A stretch of DNA of 64,000 nucleotides from Pseudomonas monteilii NBRC 103158 = DSM 14164. GTDB lineage: Bacteria; Pseudomonadota; Gammaproteobacteria; Pseudomonadales; Pseudomonadaceae. Positions 43,677 through 51,318 of this stretch are shown here, piece after piece (position 1 is the first letter of the stretch; the number at the start of each line of letters is the position of its first letter). The notes beneath the pieces were generated by a model. That model did no database searches, was not told where the DNA came from, and worked only from the letters and a program-made list of their open reading frames with translations. The stretch is from positions 58,541-122,540 of the forward strand of contig NZ_BBIS01000040.1 in NCBI RefSeq assembly GCF_000730605.1, given 5' to 3'. The position numbers were made by a program, and so were the translations under genes.

Positions 43677-45296
43677 TCAGACCTTGTCGATATCCACATC
43701 CTTGGTTTCTTTGAGGCAGAAGATCCCCACCACCAGGCTCACCCCGGTCACCAGAATCGGGTACCACAACCCGTAGAAGATATCCCCGGTGTACACCACC
43801 AGCGCGAACGAAACCGTCGGTAGGAAGCCGCCGAACCAGCCGTTGCCAATGTGGTAGGGCAGTGACATCGAGGTGTAGCGGATACGGGTCGGGAACAGTT
43901 CGACCATTACCGCCGCCAAGGGGCCGTAGGTCATGGTCGCGATCAGAATCATCGCCACGATCAGCACCACCACCATCACCTGGTTGACCTGCGCAGGGTC
44001 GGCCTTGGCTGGGTAGCCCGCCTGCTCGATTGCCGCGCGCATGGCGGTTTCGTCGAAGCCATTGATGGCCTTGTCGCCAATATTCACCACTACATCACTG
44101 CCCGCCACGCTCACCGATTTGTACGGCAAGCCCTGCTTGACCAGGAACGTCTTGACCTTGTCGCACGGGCTGTCGAAACGCGCCTTGCCCACCGGGTCGA
44201 ACTGGAAGGTGCAGCCTTGCGGGTCGGCGGTTACCACGATCGGCGCCTGACGGCTGGCAGCATCAATCTGCGGGTTGGCGTAGTGGCTCAGCGCCTTGAA
44301 CAGCGGGAAGTACAGCACGGTGGCCAGCAACAGGCCGAGCATCAGGATCGGCTTGCGGCCGATACGGTCGGACAACCAGCCGAAGAACACGAAGAACGGC
44401 GCACCAATCACCACACTGATGATCAGCAGGGTGTTGGCCTGGGCCGGGTCCATCTTCAACATCTGGGTCATGAAGAACAGCACATAGAACTGTGCCGTGT
44501 AGAAGGTCACGGCTTGCCCGGCGTTGATGCTGAACAGGGCGGTAAGTACCACCTTCAGGTTTGGCCAGGAGGTGAACGACTCACGGATCGGCGATTTGCT
44601 GACCTTGCCCTGGGCCTTCATTTTCACGAACGCCGGCGATTCGTGCATGCTCATACGAATCCAGGTCGAGATGGCCAGCAGCACGATCGACAGCAGGAAC
44701 GGCAGGCGCCAGCCCCAGGTTTCGAACTGGTCGCCGCTGATGTAGCGGCTGCCCAGTACCACCAGAAGCGAAAGCAGCAGCCCAAGGGTGGCGGTGGACT
44801 GGATGAAACCGGTGTGGAAGCCACGTTTACCAGGTGGCGCATGCTCAGCCACATAGGTGGCAGCACCACCATACTCACCGCCCAGCGCCAGCCCCTGCAG
44901 CATGCGCAGGATCACGAGGATGATAGGTGCGGCGATGCCGATGCTGGCATAAGTGGGCAGCAAGCCTACCGCAAAGGTGGACAGCCCCATCAGCACAATG
45001 GTGACCAGGAAGGTGTACTTGCGCCCGATCATGTCGCCCAGGCGGCCGAACACCAGCGCACCGAAGGGCCGCACCAGGAAGCCAGCAGCAAAGGCCATGA
45101 GGGCGAAGATAAAGGCGGTGGTGTCGTTCACCCCAGCGAAGAACTGCTTGCTGATGACCGCTGCCAACGCGCCATAGAGAAAAAAGTCATACCACTCGAA
45201 AACCGTCCCGAGGGATGACGCGAAAATGATCTTGCGTTCTTCACGGCGGCTGGAGCTGCTGGCCGCCGCACCCTGCTCTTGGATGTAATCCGACAT
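43677..45296 (-). CDS. MHS-family (ProP-like) MFS transporter with inserted soluble domain
   Basis: 539 residues from MSDYIQEQGAAASSSSRREE. Twelve-helix MHS core: SLGTVFEWYDFFLYG, RPFGALVFGRLGDMIGRK and ALGGEYGGAATYVAEHAP are typical of H+/metabolite symporters. Residues about 341-435 form a non-membrane insertion with two Cys (DPQGCTFQFDPVG and SPCDKVKTF), between helices of the C-terminal half. It lies 96 nt downstream of a GMC dehydrogenase gene and may import that enzyme's substrate. Substrate unknown. Confidence 0.88.
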   Translation of the reverse strand: MSDYIQEQGAAASSSSRREERKIIFASSLGTVFEWYDFFLYGALAAVISKQFFAGVNDTTAFIFALMAFAAGFLVRPFGALVFGRLGDMIGRKYTFLVTIVLMGLSTFAVGLLPTYASIGIAAPIILVILRMLQGLALGGEYGGAATYVAEHAPPGKRGFHTGFIQSTATLGLLLSLLVVLGSRYISGDQFETWGWRLPFLLSIVLLAISTWIRMSMHESPAFVKMKAQGKVSKSPIRESFTSWPNLKVVLTALFSINAGQAVTFYTAQFYVLFFMTQMLKMDPAQANTLLIISVVIGAPFFVFFGWLSDRIGRKPILMLGLLLATVLYFPLFKALSHYANPQIDAASRQAPIVVTADPQGCTFQFDPVGKARFDSPCDKVKTFLVKQGLPYKSVSVAGSDVVVNIGDKAINGFDETAMRAAIEQAGYPAKADPAQVNQVMVVVLIVAMILIATMTYGPLAAVMVELFPTRIRYTSMSLPYHIGNGWFGGFLPTVSFALVVYTGDIFYGLWYPILVTGVSLVVGIFCLKETKDVDIDKV

Positions 45297-45392
45297 CGTT
45301 GCTGTCCTCGGCCCGCAGGCCACAGTGATTATTCTTGTTGTTCCACTGTCGGCAGCCTCTGACCGCAAGCCGCCGGTACTGCACGCACCCGG

Positions 45393-47039
45393 TCAGGGCG
45401 TCGGTAACGCGTCTTCATTCAGATAGGTTTGGGTCGCAGCTCCTTTGAGAATCAGTTGCGCCGCCTTTTCGGCGATCATGAGGGTGGGTGAGCAGGTATT
45501 GCCGGAAGTGATCTGCGGCATGATGGAAGCATCCGCTACGCGCAGGCCGGGAATGCCGTGTACGCGCAGCTGGTTATCCACAACATCCAGTGCGCCGGAG
45601 CCCATGCGGCAGGTACCGACCGGGTGGAAGATGGTGGTGCCGATTTTGCCAGCGGCCTCGAACAGTTCTTCCTCGGTTTGCAGGCCCGGGCCCGGCAGGT
45701 ATTCCTTAGGCTCGAACGCCGCGAGGGCAGGGGCCTGGACGATACGCCGGGTAAGGCGAATGGCATCGGCAGCGACGCGCAGGTCCTGTGGGTCGCTGAG
45801 GTAATTGGGGTCGATCAGCGGCGTGCTGTTCATGTCGGTGCTGCGGATGTCGATACGCCCGCGGCTGGCCGGGCGCAGGTTGCACACCGAAGCGGTGAAA
45901 GCCGGAAACTGATGCAACGGCTCACCGAAGCGCTCCAGTGACAGCGGTTGCACATGGTACTGCAGGTTGGCAGTGGCCTGATCCGGGCTTGAACGTACAA
46001 ATGCACCCAGTTGACTCGGCGCCATGGCCAGCGGGCCACTGCGGTCATAGAGGTAGCGCAGGCCCATACCCATCTTGCCCCACAGGCTGTTGGCCATCTG
46101 GTTCAAGGTGCGGGTGTTGCGGATCTGGTAGATCAGACGCAGTTGCAGGTGGTCCTGAAGGTTGCCGCCCACCCCCGGCATATCGTGGCGTACACCGATA
46201 CCCAGGCCTTCCAGCAGCTGACGCGGGCCGATGCCTGAGCGCTGCAAAATGCCAGGTGAACCGACGGCGCCAGCACACAGGATGATCTCGCGACGCGCCG
46301 CAAACTCGTGCCAGGCGCCTCGCCAAAACGCTTTCACGGCGCGCGCCCGGGTATTGTTGAGCAGTACCTGGTCAGCCTGTACGCCCGTCAGCACGGTAAG
46401 GTTGGCGCGGTCCCTGATCGGTCGCAGGAAGGCTTTGGAGGCGTTCCAGCGCACGCCGCTGCGCTGGTTGACCTGAAAGTATCCACAGCCTTGGTTGTCG
46501 CCGGTGTTGAAGTCGTCGACTTTACCGATGCCACTTTGCTCGGCAGCATCACGGAAGGCATCGAGGATCGGCCAGCTGTAGCGCTGGCGTTCGACCCGCC
46601 ACTCACCTCCACCGCCATGGTGCTCGCTGGCGCCGGCAAAGTGGTTTTCGCTGGCCTTGAACAGCGGCAGCACATCCTTCCAGGCCCAGCCGTCATTGCC
46701 TTGCTCGGCCCAGCGGTCATAGTCAGCGGCCTGGCCACGCATGTAGATCATGCCGTTGATCGAAGAACAACCACCGAGAACCTTGCCACGCGGGTAGCCC
46801 AGGGCGCGACCGCCAAGGCCAGGCTGGGCCTCGGTCTTGAAGCACCAGTCGGTGCGCGGGTTGCCGATGCAATAGAGATAGCCGACGGGAATGTGAATCC
46901 AGGGATAATTGTCGCGACCACCCGCTTCCAGCAGCAGAACGCGGCAGGAAGGGTCGGCGGACAAACGATTGGCCAGCAGGCAACCGGCGGGACCGGCCCC
47001 TACGACCACGTAGTCGAAGACAGAATCGGCTGATGGCAT
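45393..47039 (-). CDS. GMC-family FAD dehydrogenase (choline dehydrogenase-like)
   Basis: 548 residues from MPSADSVFDYVVVGAGPAG. FAD Rossmann motif VVGAGPAGCLLANRLS at the N-terminus, GMC signatures GGCSSINGMIYMRGQ and GAVGSPGILQRSGIG, and the catalytic His-Asn pair in TIFHPVGTCRMG and GNTCSPTLMIAEKAA. Family members oxidise alcohols. It is often annotated as choline dehydrogenase (BetA), but the neighbours (MHS transporter, LysR regulator) do not prove choline. Longer in-frame start upstream is rejected. Confidence 0.88.
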   Translation of the reverse strand: MPSADSVFDYVVVGAGPAGCLLANRLSADPSCRVLLLEAGGRDNYPWIHIPVGYLYCIGNPRTDWCFKTEAQPGLGGRALGYPRGKVLGGCSSINGMIYMRGQAADYDRWAEQGNDGWAWKDVLPLFKASENHFAGASEHHGGGGEWRVERQRYSWPILDAFRDAAEQSGIGKVDDFNTGDNQGCGYFQVNQRSGVRWNASKAFLRPIRDRANLTVLTGVQADQVLLNNTRARAVKAFWRGAWHEFAARREIILCAGAVGSPGILQRSGIGPRQLLEGLGIGVRHDMPGVGGNLQDHLQLRLIYQIRNTRTLNQMANSLWGKMGMGLRYLYDRSGPLAMAPSQLGAFVRSSPDQATANLQYHVQPLSLERFGEPLHQFPAFTASVCNLRPASRGRIDIRSTDMNSTPLIDPNYLSDPQDLRVAADAIRLTRRIVQAPALAAFEPKEYLPGPGLQTEEELFEAAGKIGTTIFHPVGTCRMGSGALDVVDNQLRVHGIPGLRVADASIMPQITSGNTCSPTLMIAEKAAQLILKGAATQTYLNEDALPTP

Positions 47040-47125
47040 GTGCAACCTCGGGCCTGTTTTTTTATTCTTGTCCCGATCCATCTTAGTGAGTAATTTCGCG
47101 GAGGAAACACGAGATTTCGCGCAGC

Positions 47126-47147
47126 CGCTGTGCGTTTTAGCACAGCG
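47126..47147. promoter_or_regulatory. Inverted repeat in GMC/LysR divergent region
   Basis: CGCTGTGC-GTTTTA-GCACAGCG, a perfect 8-bp palindrome centred 63 nt upstream of the LysR start. Likely operator for the divergent LysR regulator; no T-N11-A is exactly in register. Confidence 0.5.
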
Positions 47148-47209
47148 ATCATCACTGCAACGGCGTGCGCCTGCAAAGGTTCTCGCCGTCTGGATGCATA
47201 GGGACAAGC

Positions 47210-48097
47210 ATGTTCGACTGGAACGATCTGCGGTTTTTCCTCGAGTTGCAGCGCAGCGGCCGCTTACTCACTGCCGCCAAGCGCCTCAACACCACCCACA
47301 GCACCGTGGCTCGGCACATCGAGAGCATCGAGCAAAGCCTGGGCACCGCGCTGTTCGTGCAGCATGCCCAAGGCTACGAGCTGACCCCCTCGGGCCAGGC
47401 CTTGCTCAAACACGCCGAAGCCATGGAAAACGTCGCGCTGTTGGCGCAGGAAGAAATCACCCAGGCCATCACGCCGTTGGGCAAGATTCGCCTGGGGGTG
47501 ACCGAAGGCATCGGCATCATGTTCTTCACCCCGCGCATGAATGCGCTGTTCGAGCGCTACCCCGGCCTGGAAGTGGAGCTGGTCGCCGTACCGCGTTTCG
47601 TCAGCATCCTCAATCGCGAAGCAGAAATCAGCATCCACCTGGAACGACCCAATGCCGATCTGCTGATCACCCGCAAGCTCACCGACTATCGCTTGGCGCT
47701 GTACGCCAGCGAAGACTATCTTGACCGCGCACCACCACTGCGCAACCGCGAAGACCTGGCCCGGCACAACTGGATCGGCTACGTCGACGACCTGCTGTTC
47801 AGCCAGGAGCTGCTGTTTCTCAACAGTTTCTGCCGAGCCCCGAACGTGGTGTTTCGCAGCACCAGCGTCATCGCCCAACAGGCCGCTGCCCGTGCCGGCC
47901 TGGGCATCGCCGTATTGCCCAACTACATGGCTCGCCACGACCCGACGCTGCTGCGCGTGCTGCCTGGCGAGACCATCCAGCGCAGCTACTGGATCTGCAC
48001 CCGCCGCGAGCTGCACAAATCGGTGCGCCTGCGGGTGGTGTGGGACTACCTGCTGGCGCTATGTGCGGCAGAACAGCACGAATTGCTAGCCCAGTAG
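47210..48097 (+). CDS. LysR-family transcriptional regulator
   Basis: 295 residues from MFDWNDLRFFLELQRSGRLL. N-terminal HTH (GRLLTAAKRLNTTHSTVARH at about residue 17) and C-terminal effector domain. Divergent from the GMC dehydrogenase-MHS transporter operon, which it probably controls. Its last 12 nt overlap the end of the convergent TauE/SafE gene, leaving no room for a terminator between them. Confidence 0.88.
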   Translation: MFDWNDLRFFLELQRSGRLLTAAKRLNTTHSTVARHIESIEQSLGTALFVQHAQGYELTPSGQALLKHAEAMENVALLAQEEITQAITPLGKIRLGVTEGIGIMFFTPRMNALFERYPGLEVELVAVPRFVSILNREAEISIHLERPNADLLITRKLTDYRLALYASEDYLDRAPPLRNREDLARHNWIGYVDDLLFSQELLFLNSFCRAPNVVFRSTSVIAQQAAARAGLGIAVLPNYMARHDPTLLRVLPGETIQRSYWICTRRELHKSVRLRVVWDYLLALCAAEQHELLAQ

Positions 48098-48904
48098 TGC
48101 CTTACCGGCCAGCAGCAAGGCCGCCACCCAACCAGCCACTGCAAACATCTGCTGCAAACGCGGCCCGGCCAGCCTGGCCGTCAATGGCCGTGCCAGCAGC
48201 AAACCCAGCACCGCGCCGGCGGCGAATGGGGCGCCTACCTGCCAATGCATGACCCCCGCCAGGCTGGCGCTGACCACACTGCCGGTGGATACCAGGGCGA
48301 TTACTGCCAGCGAAGTGGAAACGATGCTGGCCATGCGTAAGTTGGTATAGCGGTTCAGCGCAGGGATGATGACGAACCCTCCACCCACACCCAACAGGCC
48401 GGACAGTAACCCGGACAACGCCCCGGTGAATGCCAGGGCACGCGCACAGGGAAGGGTCCAGCGCAAGCGGCCCTGCAACGGGTTCAACACACAGGGTTCG
48501 ATATAGCGATGGGCGTCATTGGCCTCACCGCGCAGCTCCTTGGCAGCCTTGCGCCAGATACGCAGGCAGGCGTACACCAACACACCCGCGAACACCAACT
48601 GCAAGGGTGTATTCGGCAAGCGGTGCGCCAGCATCAGCCCGAACGGCGCGGCAACCACACCCACCATCGCAATGAACAGCGCCGCACGATAACGCACCAG
48701 CCCCTGTCGTAAGCCCAGCACCGCGCCAACCGCTGCAGCCAGACCTACGGCCAGCAGGCCAACCGGAGCGGCCTCGACCATCGACAGCCCCAGCCCGAAC
48801 ACCAACAAAGGCACTGCGAGAATGCCTCCGCCTGCGCCGGTCAATGCCAGGACCGCGCCGATGATCGCGCCCAGGCCCGCCCCCAACAATTGATGTTCGA
48901 TCAC
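48086..48904 (-). CDS. TauE/SafE-family membrane exporter (sulfite export candidate)
   Basis: 272 residues from a GTG start (VIEHQLLGAGLGAIIGAV) whose codon overlaps the stop of the upstream SQR gene by 4 nt (GTGA), so it is translationally coupled. About eight membrane helices; typical LTGAGGGILAVPLLV and LGVGGGFVIIPALNRY repeats. Family members move sulfite or organosulfonates. Placed behind PDO and SQR genes it is best read as exporting the sulfite formed. Confidence 0.9.
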   Translation of the reverse strand: MIEHQLLGAGLGAIIGAVLALTGAGGGILAVPLLVFGLGLSMVEAAPVGLLAVGLAAAVGAVLGLRQGLVRYRAALFIAMVGVVAAPFGLMLAHRLPNTPLQLVFAGVLVYACLRIWRKAAKELRGEANDAHRYIEPCVLNPLQGRLRWTLPCARALAFTGALSGLLSGLLGVGGGFVIIPALNRYTNLRMASIVSTSLAVIALVSTGSVVSASLAGVMHWQVGAPFAAGAVLGLLLARPLTARLAGPRLQQMFAVAGWVAALLLAGKALLG

Positions 48905-50172
48905 TTCCCACCCTCTGCACCCAACGGCTGCGGCCGAGCCAGCCACTCGCGGCCCTTCAGCATGCCTTGCCAGTACAACGGTGGCAGCGCTTGCGCCTTC
49001 AGCAACCAGGCCAGGCGCGTTGGTTTGCGGCCATCCAGCAACCAGCTGGGGAAGCTCGGCGCCAGCTTGCCGCCATAGGTAAACTCGGCCAGGACGATTT
49101 TGCCGCGCTCTACAGTCAGCGGGCACGAGCCATAGCCGTCGTACTGGGCGAGGGTAGGCAACCTGCCCAATGCCACCAACACGTTGTTGGCCACGACCGG
49201 CGCTTGCTTACGGGCAGCCGCAGCAGTCTTGGCATTGCTGGTGTTGGCCACATCACCCAGGGCATGGATGTTGATGTACTTGCGGTGGCGCAGGGTATGC
49301 GGGTCGACATCGACCCAGCCAGCGTTATCGGCCAACGGGCTTTCACGAATGAAGGCCGGCGCCACCTGGGGAGGGACCACATGGAGCATGTCAAAGGCCT
49401 CGATGTGCGTTTCGCTGCTGCCGTCGGGCAGGGTGCACACGAAGGTGGCGCGCTTGTTCGGGCCATCCACGGCCACCAGTCGGTGGGAGAAATGGAGGTC
49501 CACGGCGTATTTGTCTATGTACTTCATCAGCGCGGGCACATAGTCCGCCACACCGAACAACACAGCACCAGCATTGAAGAAACTGGCTTTCACCGCCCCC
49601 AGATGGCCGTGGCGTAACCAGTGGTCGCAAGACAAGTACAACGCCTTCTGCGGCGCGCCCGCACATTTGATCGGCATGGGCGGCTGGCTGAAGATGGCAC
49701 GGCCTCGCTTGAGCTTCTGCACCAGCTCCCAGGTATAGGGCGCCAGGTCGTAGCGGTAGTTGGAGGTGACACCGTTGCGGCCCAGGGTTTCGCTGAGCCC
49801 GTCAATGGCCGCCCAGTCCAGTGTAAGGCCGGGGCAGACTACCAGCTGCTCATAGCTGATGGCGCGACCGTCCTCGAGGACGACCAACTGGCCCAACGGA
49901 TCGAAAGCCTGCACCCGCGCCTTGACCCAGCGTACCCCGCGCGGAATGGTCGAGGCCATGGTGCGGGCAGTGCTCGGTGCCTTGAACACACCGGCACCGA
50001 CCATGGTCCAGCCGGGTTGGTAGTAATGCACTTCGGCGGGGTCGATCAAGGCAACGTCCAGCGACGGGTCACGGCTGATAAGGCTGGAAGCGGTAGCGAT
50101 ACCGGCGGCACCGGCACCGACGATGACCACCTTGTGATGGTCGGTATTGGCAGGGGACAACAAGGCAGGCAT
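48901..50172 (-). CDS. sqr: Sulfide:quinone oxidoreductase
   Basis: 423 residues. FAD motif VGAGAAGIATASSLISRDP at residue 17, and the redox Cys in MPIKCAGAPQKALYLSCDHW (about residue 160), the form seen in type II (mitochondrial SQOR-like) enzymes; C-terminal amphipathic region for membrane contact. It oxidises H2S to persulfide/polysulfide and passes electrons to quinone. It follows the PDO-like gene by 39 nt. Confidence 0.93.
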   Translation of the reverse strand: MPALLSPANTDHHKVVIVGAGAAGIATASSLISRDPSLDVALIDPAEVHYYQPGWTMVGAGVFKAPSTARTMASTIPRGVRWVKARVQAFDPLGQLVVLEDGRAISYEQLVVCPGLTLDWAAIDGLSETLGRNGVTSNYRYDLAPYTWELVQKLKRGRAIFSQPPMPIKCAGAPQKALYLSCDHWLRHGHLGAVKASFFNAGAVLFGVADYVPALMKYIDKYAVDLHFSHRLVAVDGPNKRATFVCTLPDGSSETHIEAFDMLHVVPPQVAPAFIRESPLADNAGWVDVDPHTLRHRKYINIHALGDVANTSNAKTAAAARKQAPVVANNVLVALGRLPTLAQYDGYGSCPLTVERGKIVLAEFTYGGKLAPSFPSWLLDGRKPTRLAWLLKAQALPPLYWQGMLKGREWLARPQPLGAEGGK

Positions 50173-50211
50173 GGCGGTAAATCCTGGAAATCTGATTATG
50201 GGGTAGGGCAG

Positions 50212-51096
50212 TTACAGCTTGTTCAGCGGAATCTTCAGGTAGCTCACGCCATTCTCTTCCGGCGTGGGGAACTGGCCGCTGCGCATGTTCACCTGCACCG
50301 AAGGCAGGATCAGCACCGGCATATCGAGGGTCTTGTCGCGCGCTTCACGCATGGCGACAAAACTGTCTTCGTCGATGCCCTGATGAATGTGGATGTTGCT
50401 GGCGCGCTGCTCAGCCACGGTAGTGACGTACTGCATGTCGCGGCCACCCGGTAGGTAGTCGTGACACATGAACAGCCGTGTCTGGTCGGGGAAAGCCAGC
50501 AATCGACGGATCGAGCGGTACAGGGTGCGGGCATCGGCACCCGGAAAGTCACAGCGGGCAGTACCGTAGTCGGGCATGAACAGGGTATCGCCGACAAACA
50601 CCGCAATTTCGCCAGCGTCTTCGATCATGAAGCTCATGCACGCGGGCGTGTGCCCCGGAGTGTGCAGGGCACGGGCATGCAGGTTGCCAATGCGGAAACC
50701 TTCCTCGTCTACGAACAGTACATCGAACTGGCTGCCATCCCGGGCAAAGCCGGGCTCAGCGTTGAATAACGCACCGAATACTTTCTGCACCTGAGTGATG
50801 TGAGCACCGATAGCGGTGTGGCCGCCCAGCTTTTGCTTCAGGTAGGCAGCCGCCGAGAGGTGGTCGGCATGCACATGGGTTTCCAGCACCCACTGAACGT
50901 CAGCGCCCAGCGCCTTCACCCGGTCGATCAACTGGTCCGCCGAGACGGTGCAGGTACGCCCTGATTTGGGATCATAGTCGAGGACGCTGTCGATCAATGC
51001 ACACTTGCGCGTTTCGCCATCCATGACCAGGTAACTAATGGTTGAGGTCGCCTTGTCGAAGAAGGCTTCCACGTGAAGGTTGTTGCCGATGATCAT
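50212..51096 (-). CDS. MBL-fold persulfide dioxygenase-like hydrolase
   Basis: 294 residues from MIIGNNLHVEAFFDKATSTI, preceded by GGAGAACGTG. Metallo-beta-lactamase motif THVHADHLSAAAYLKQ (HxHxDH) at about residue 79, CMSFMIEDAG and FMCHDYLPGGRDMQYVTT carry further metal ligands. It resembles ETHE1-type and Blh-type persulfide dioxygenases, which oxidise glutathione persulfide to sulfite. First gene of the pdo-sqr-tauE operon. Confidence 0.9.
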   Translation of the reverse strand: MIIGNNLHVEAFFDKATSTISYLVMDGETRKCALIDSVLDYDPKSGRTCTVSADQLIDRVKALGADVQWVLETHVHADHLSAAAYLKQKLGGHTAIGAHITQVQKVFGALFNAEPGFARDGSQFDVLFVDEEGFRIGNLHARALHTPGHTPACMSFMIEDAGEIAVFVGDTLFMPDYGTARCDFPGADARTLYRSIRRLLAFPDQTRLFMCHDYLPGGRDMQYVTTVAEQRASNIHIHQGIDEDSFVAMREARDKTLDMPVLILPSVQVNMRSGQFPTPEENGVSYLKIPLNKL

Positions 51097-51154
51097 CACG
51101 TTCTCCAGATTATCCACCGCACCTTTTACAGGCGTAGGCAGTGACAGGAGGTTT

Positions 51155-51170
51155 ATCAAGATGCATGCCA
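51155..51170 (-). promoter_or_regulatory. Candidate sigma-54 promoter for the sulfide operon
   Basis: On the minus strand TGGCATG-CATC-TTGAT (51170 to 51155) fits the -24/-12 consensus TGGCACG-N4-TTGCW in spacing, with two differences, one of them in the -12 GC (here GA). It is about 60 nt upstream of the PDO start. Only a sigma-54 factor could explain the adjacent activator, but the -12 deviation lowers confidence. Confidence 0.55.
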
Positions 51171-51216
51171 GGCTTTTTACTGCGTATGGACCAATGAAAT
51201 CGGCCAGGTGCCGATA

Positions 51217-51280
51217 ACTGACAGCAATACTGACACCCCTTTTGACAGTCGACTGACAGCCAATGGCAGTGTTTGGCAGT
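51217..51280. promoter_or_regulatory. Array of six helically spaced TGRCA repeats
   Basis: TGACA at 51219, 51231, 51243, 51254 and TGGCA at 51264, 51274, i.e. steps of 12, 12, 11, 10, 10 bp, on one face of the helix. It sits 50-110 bp upstream of the sigma-54-like promoter and 40-100 bp upstream of the activator start. Best read as the activator's upstream binding sites (inference). Confidence 0.6.
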
Positions 51281-51318
51281 CCTTGTTACCCTGCGCCGGT
51301 ACTCCATACGGTGCCGTC

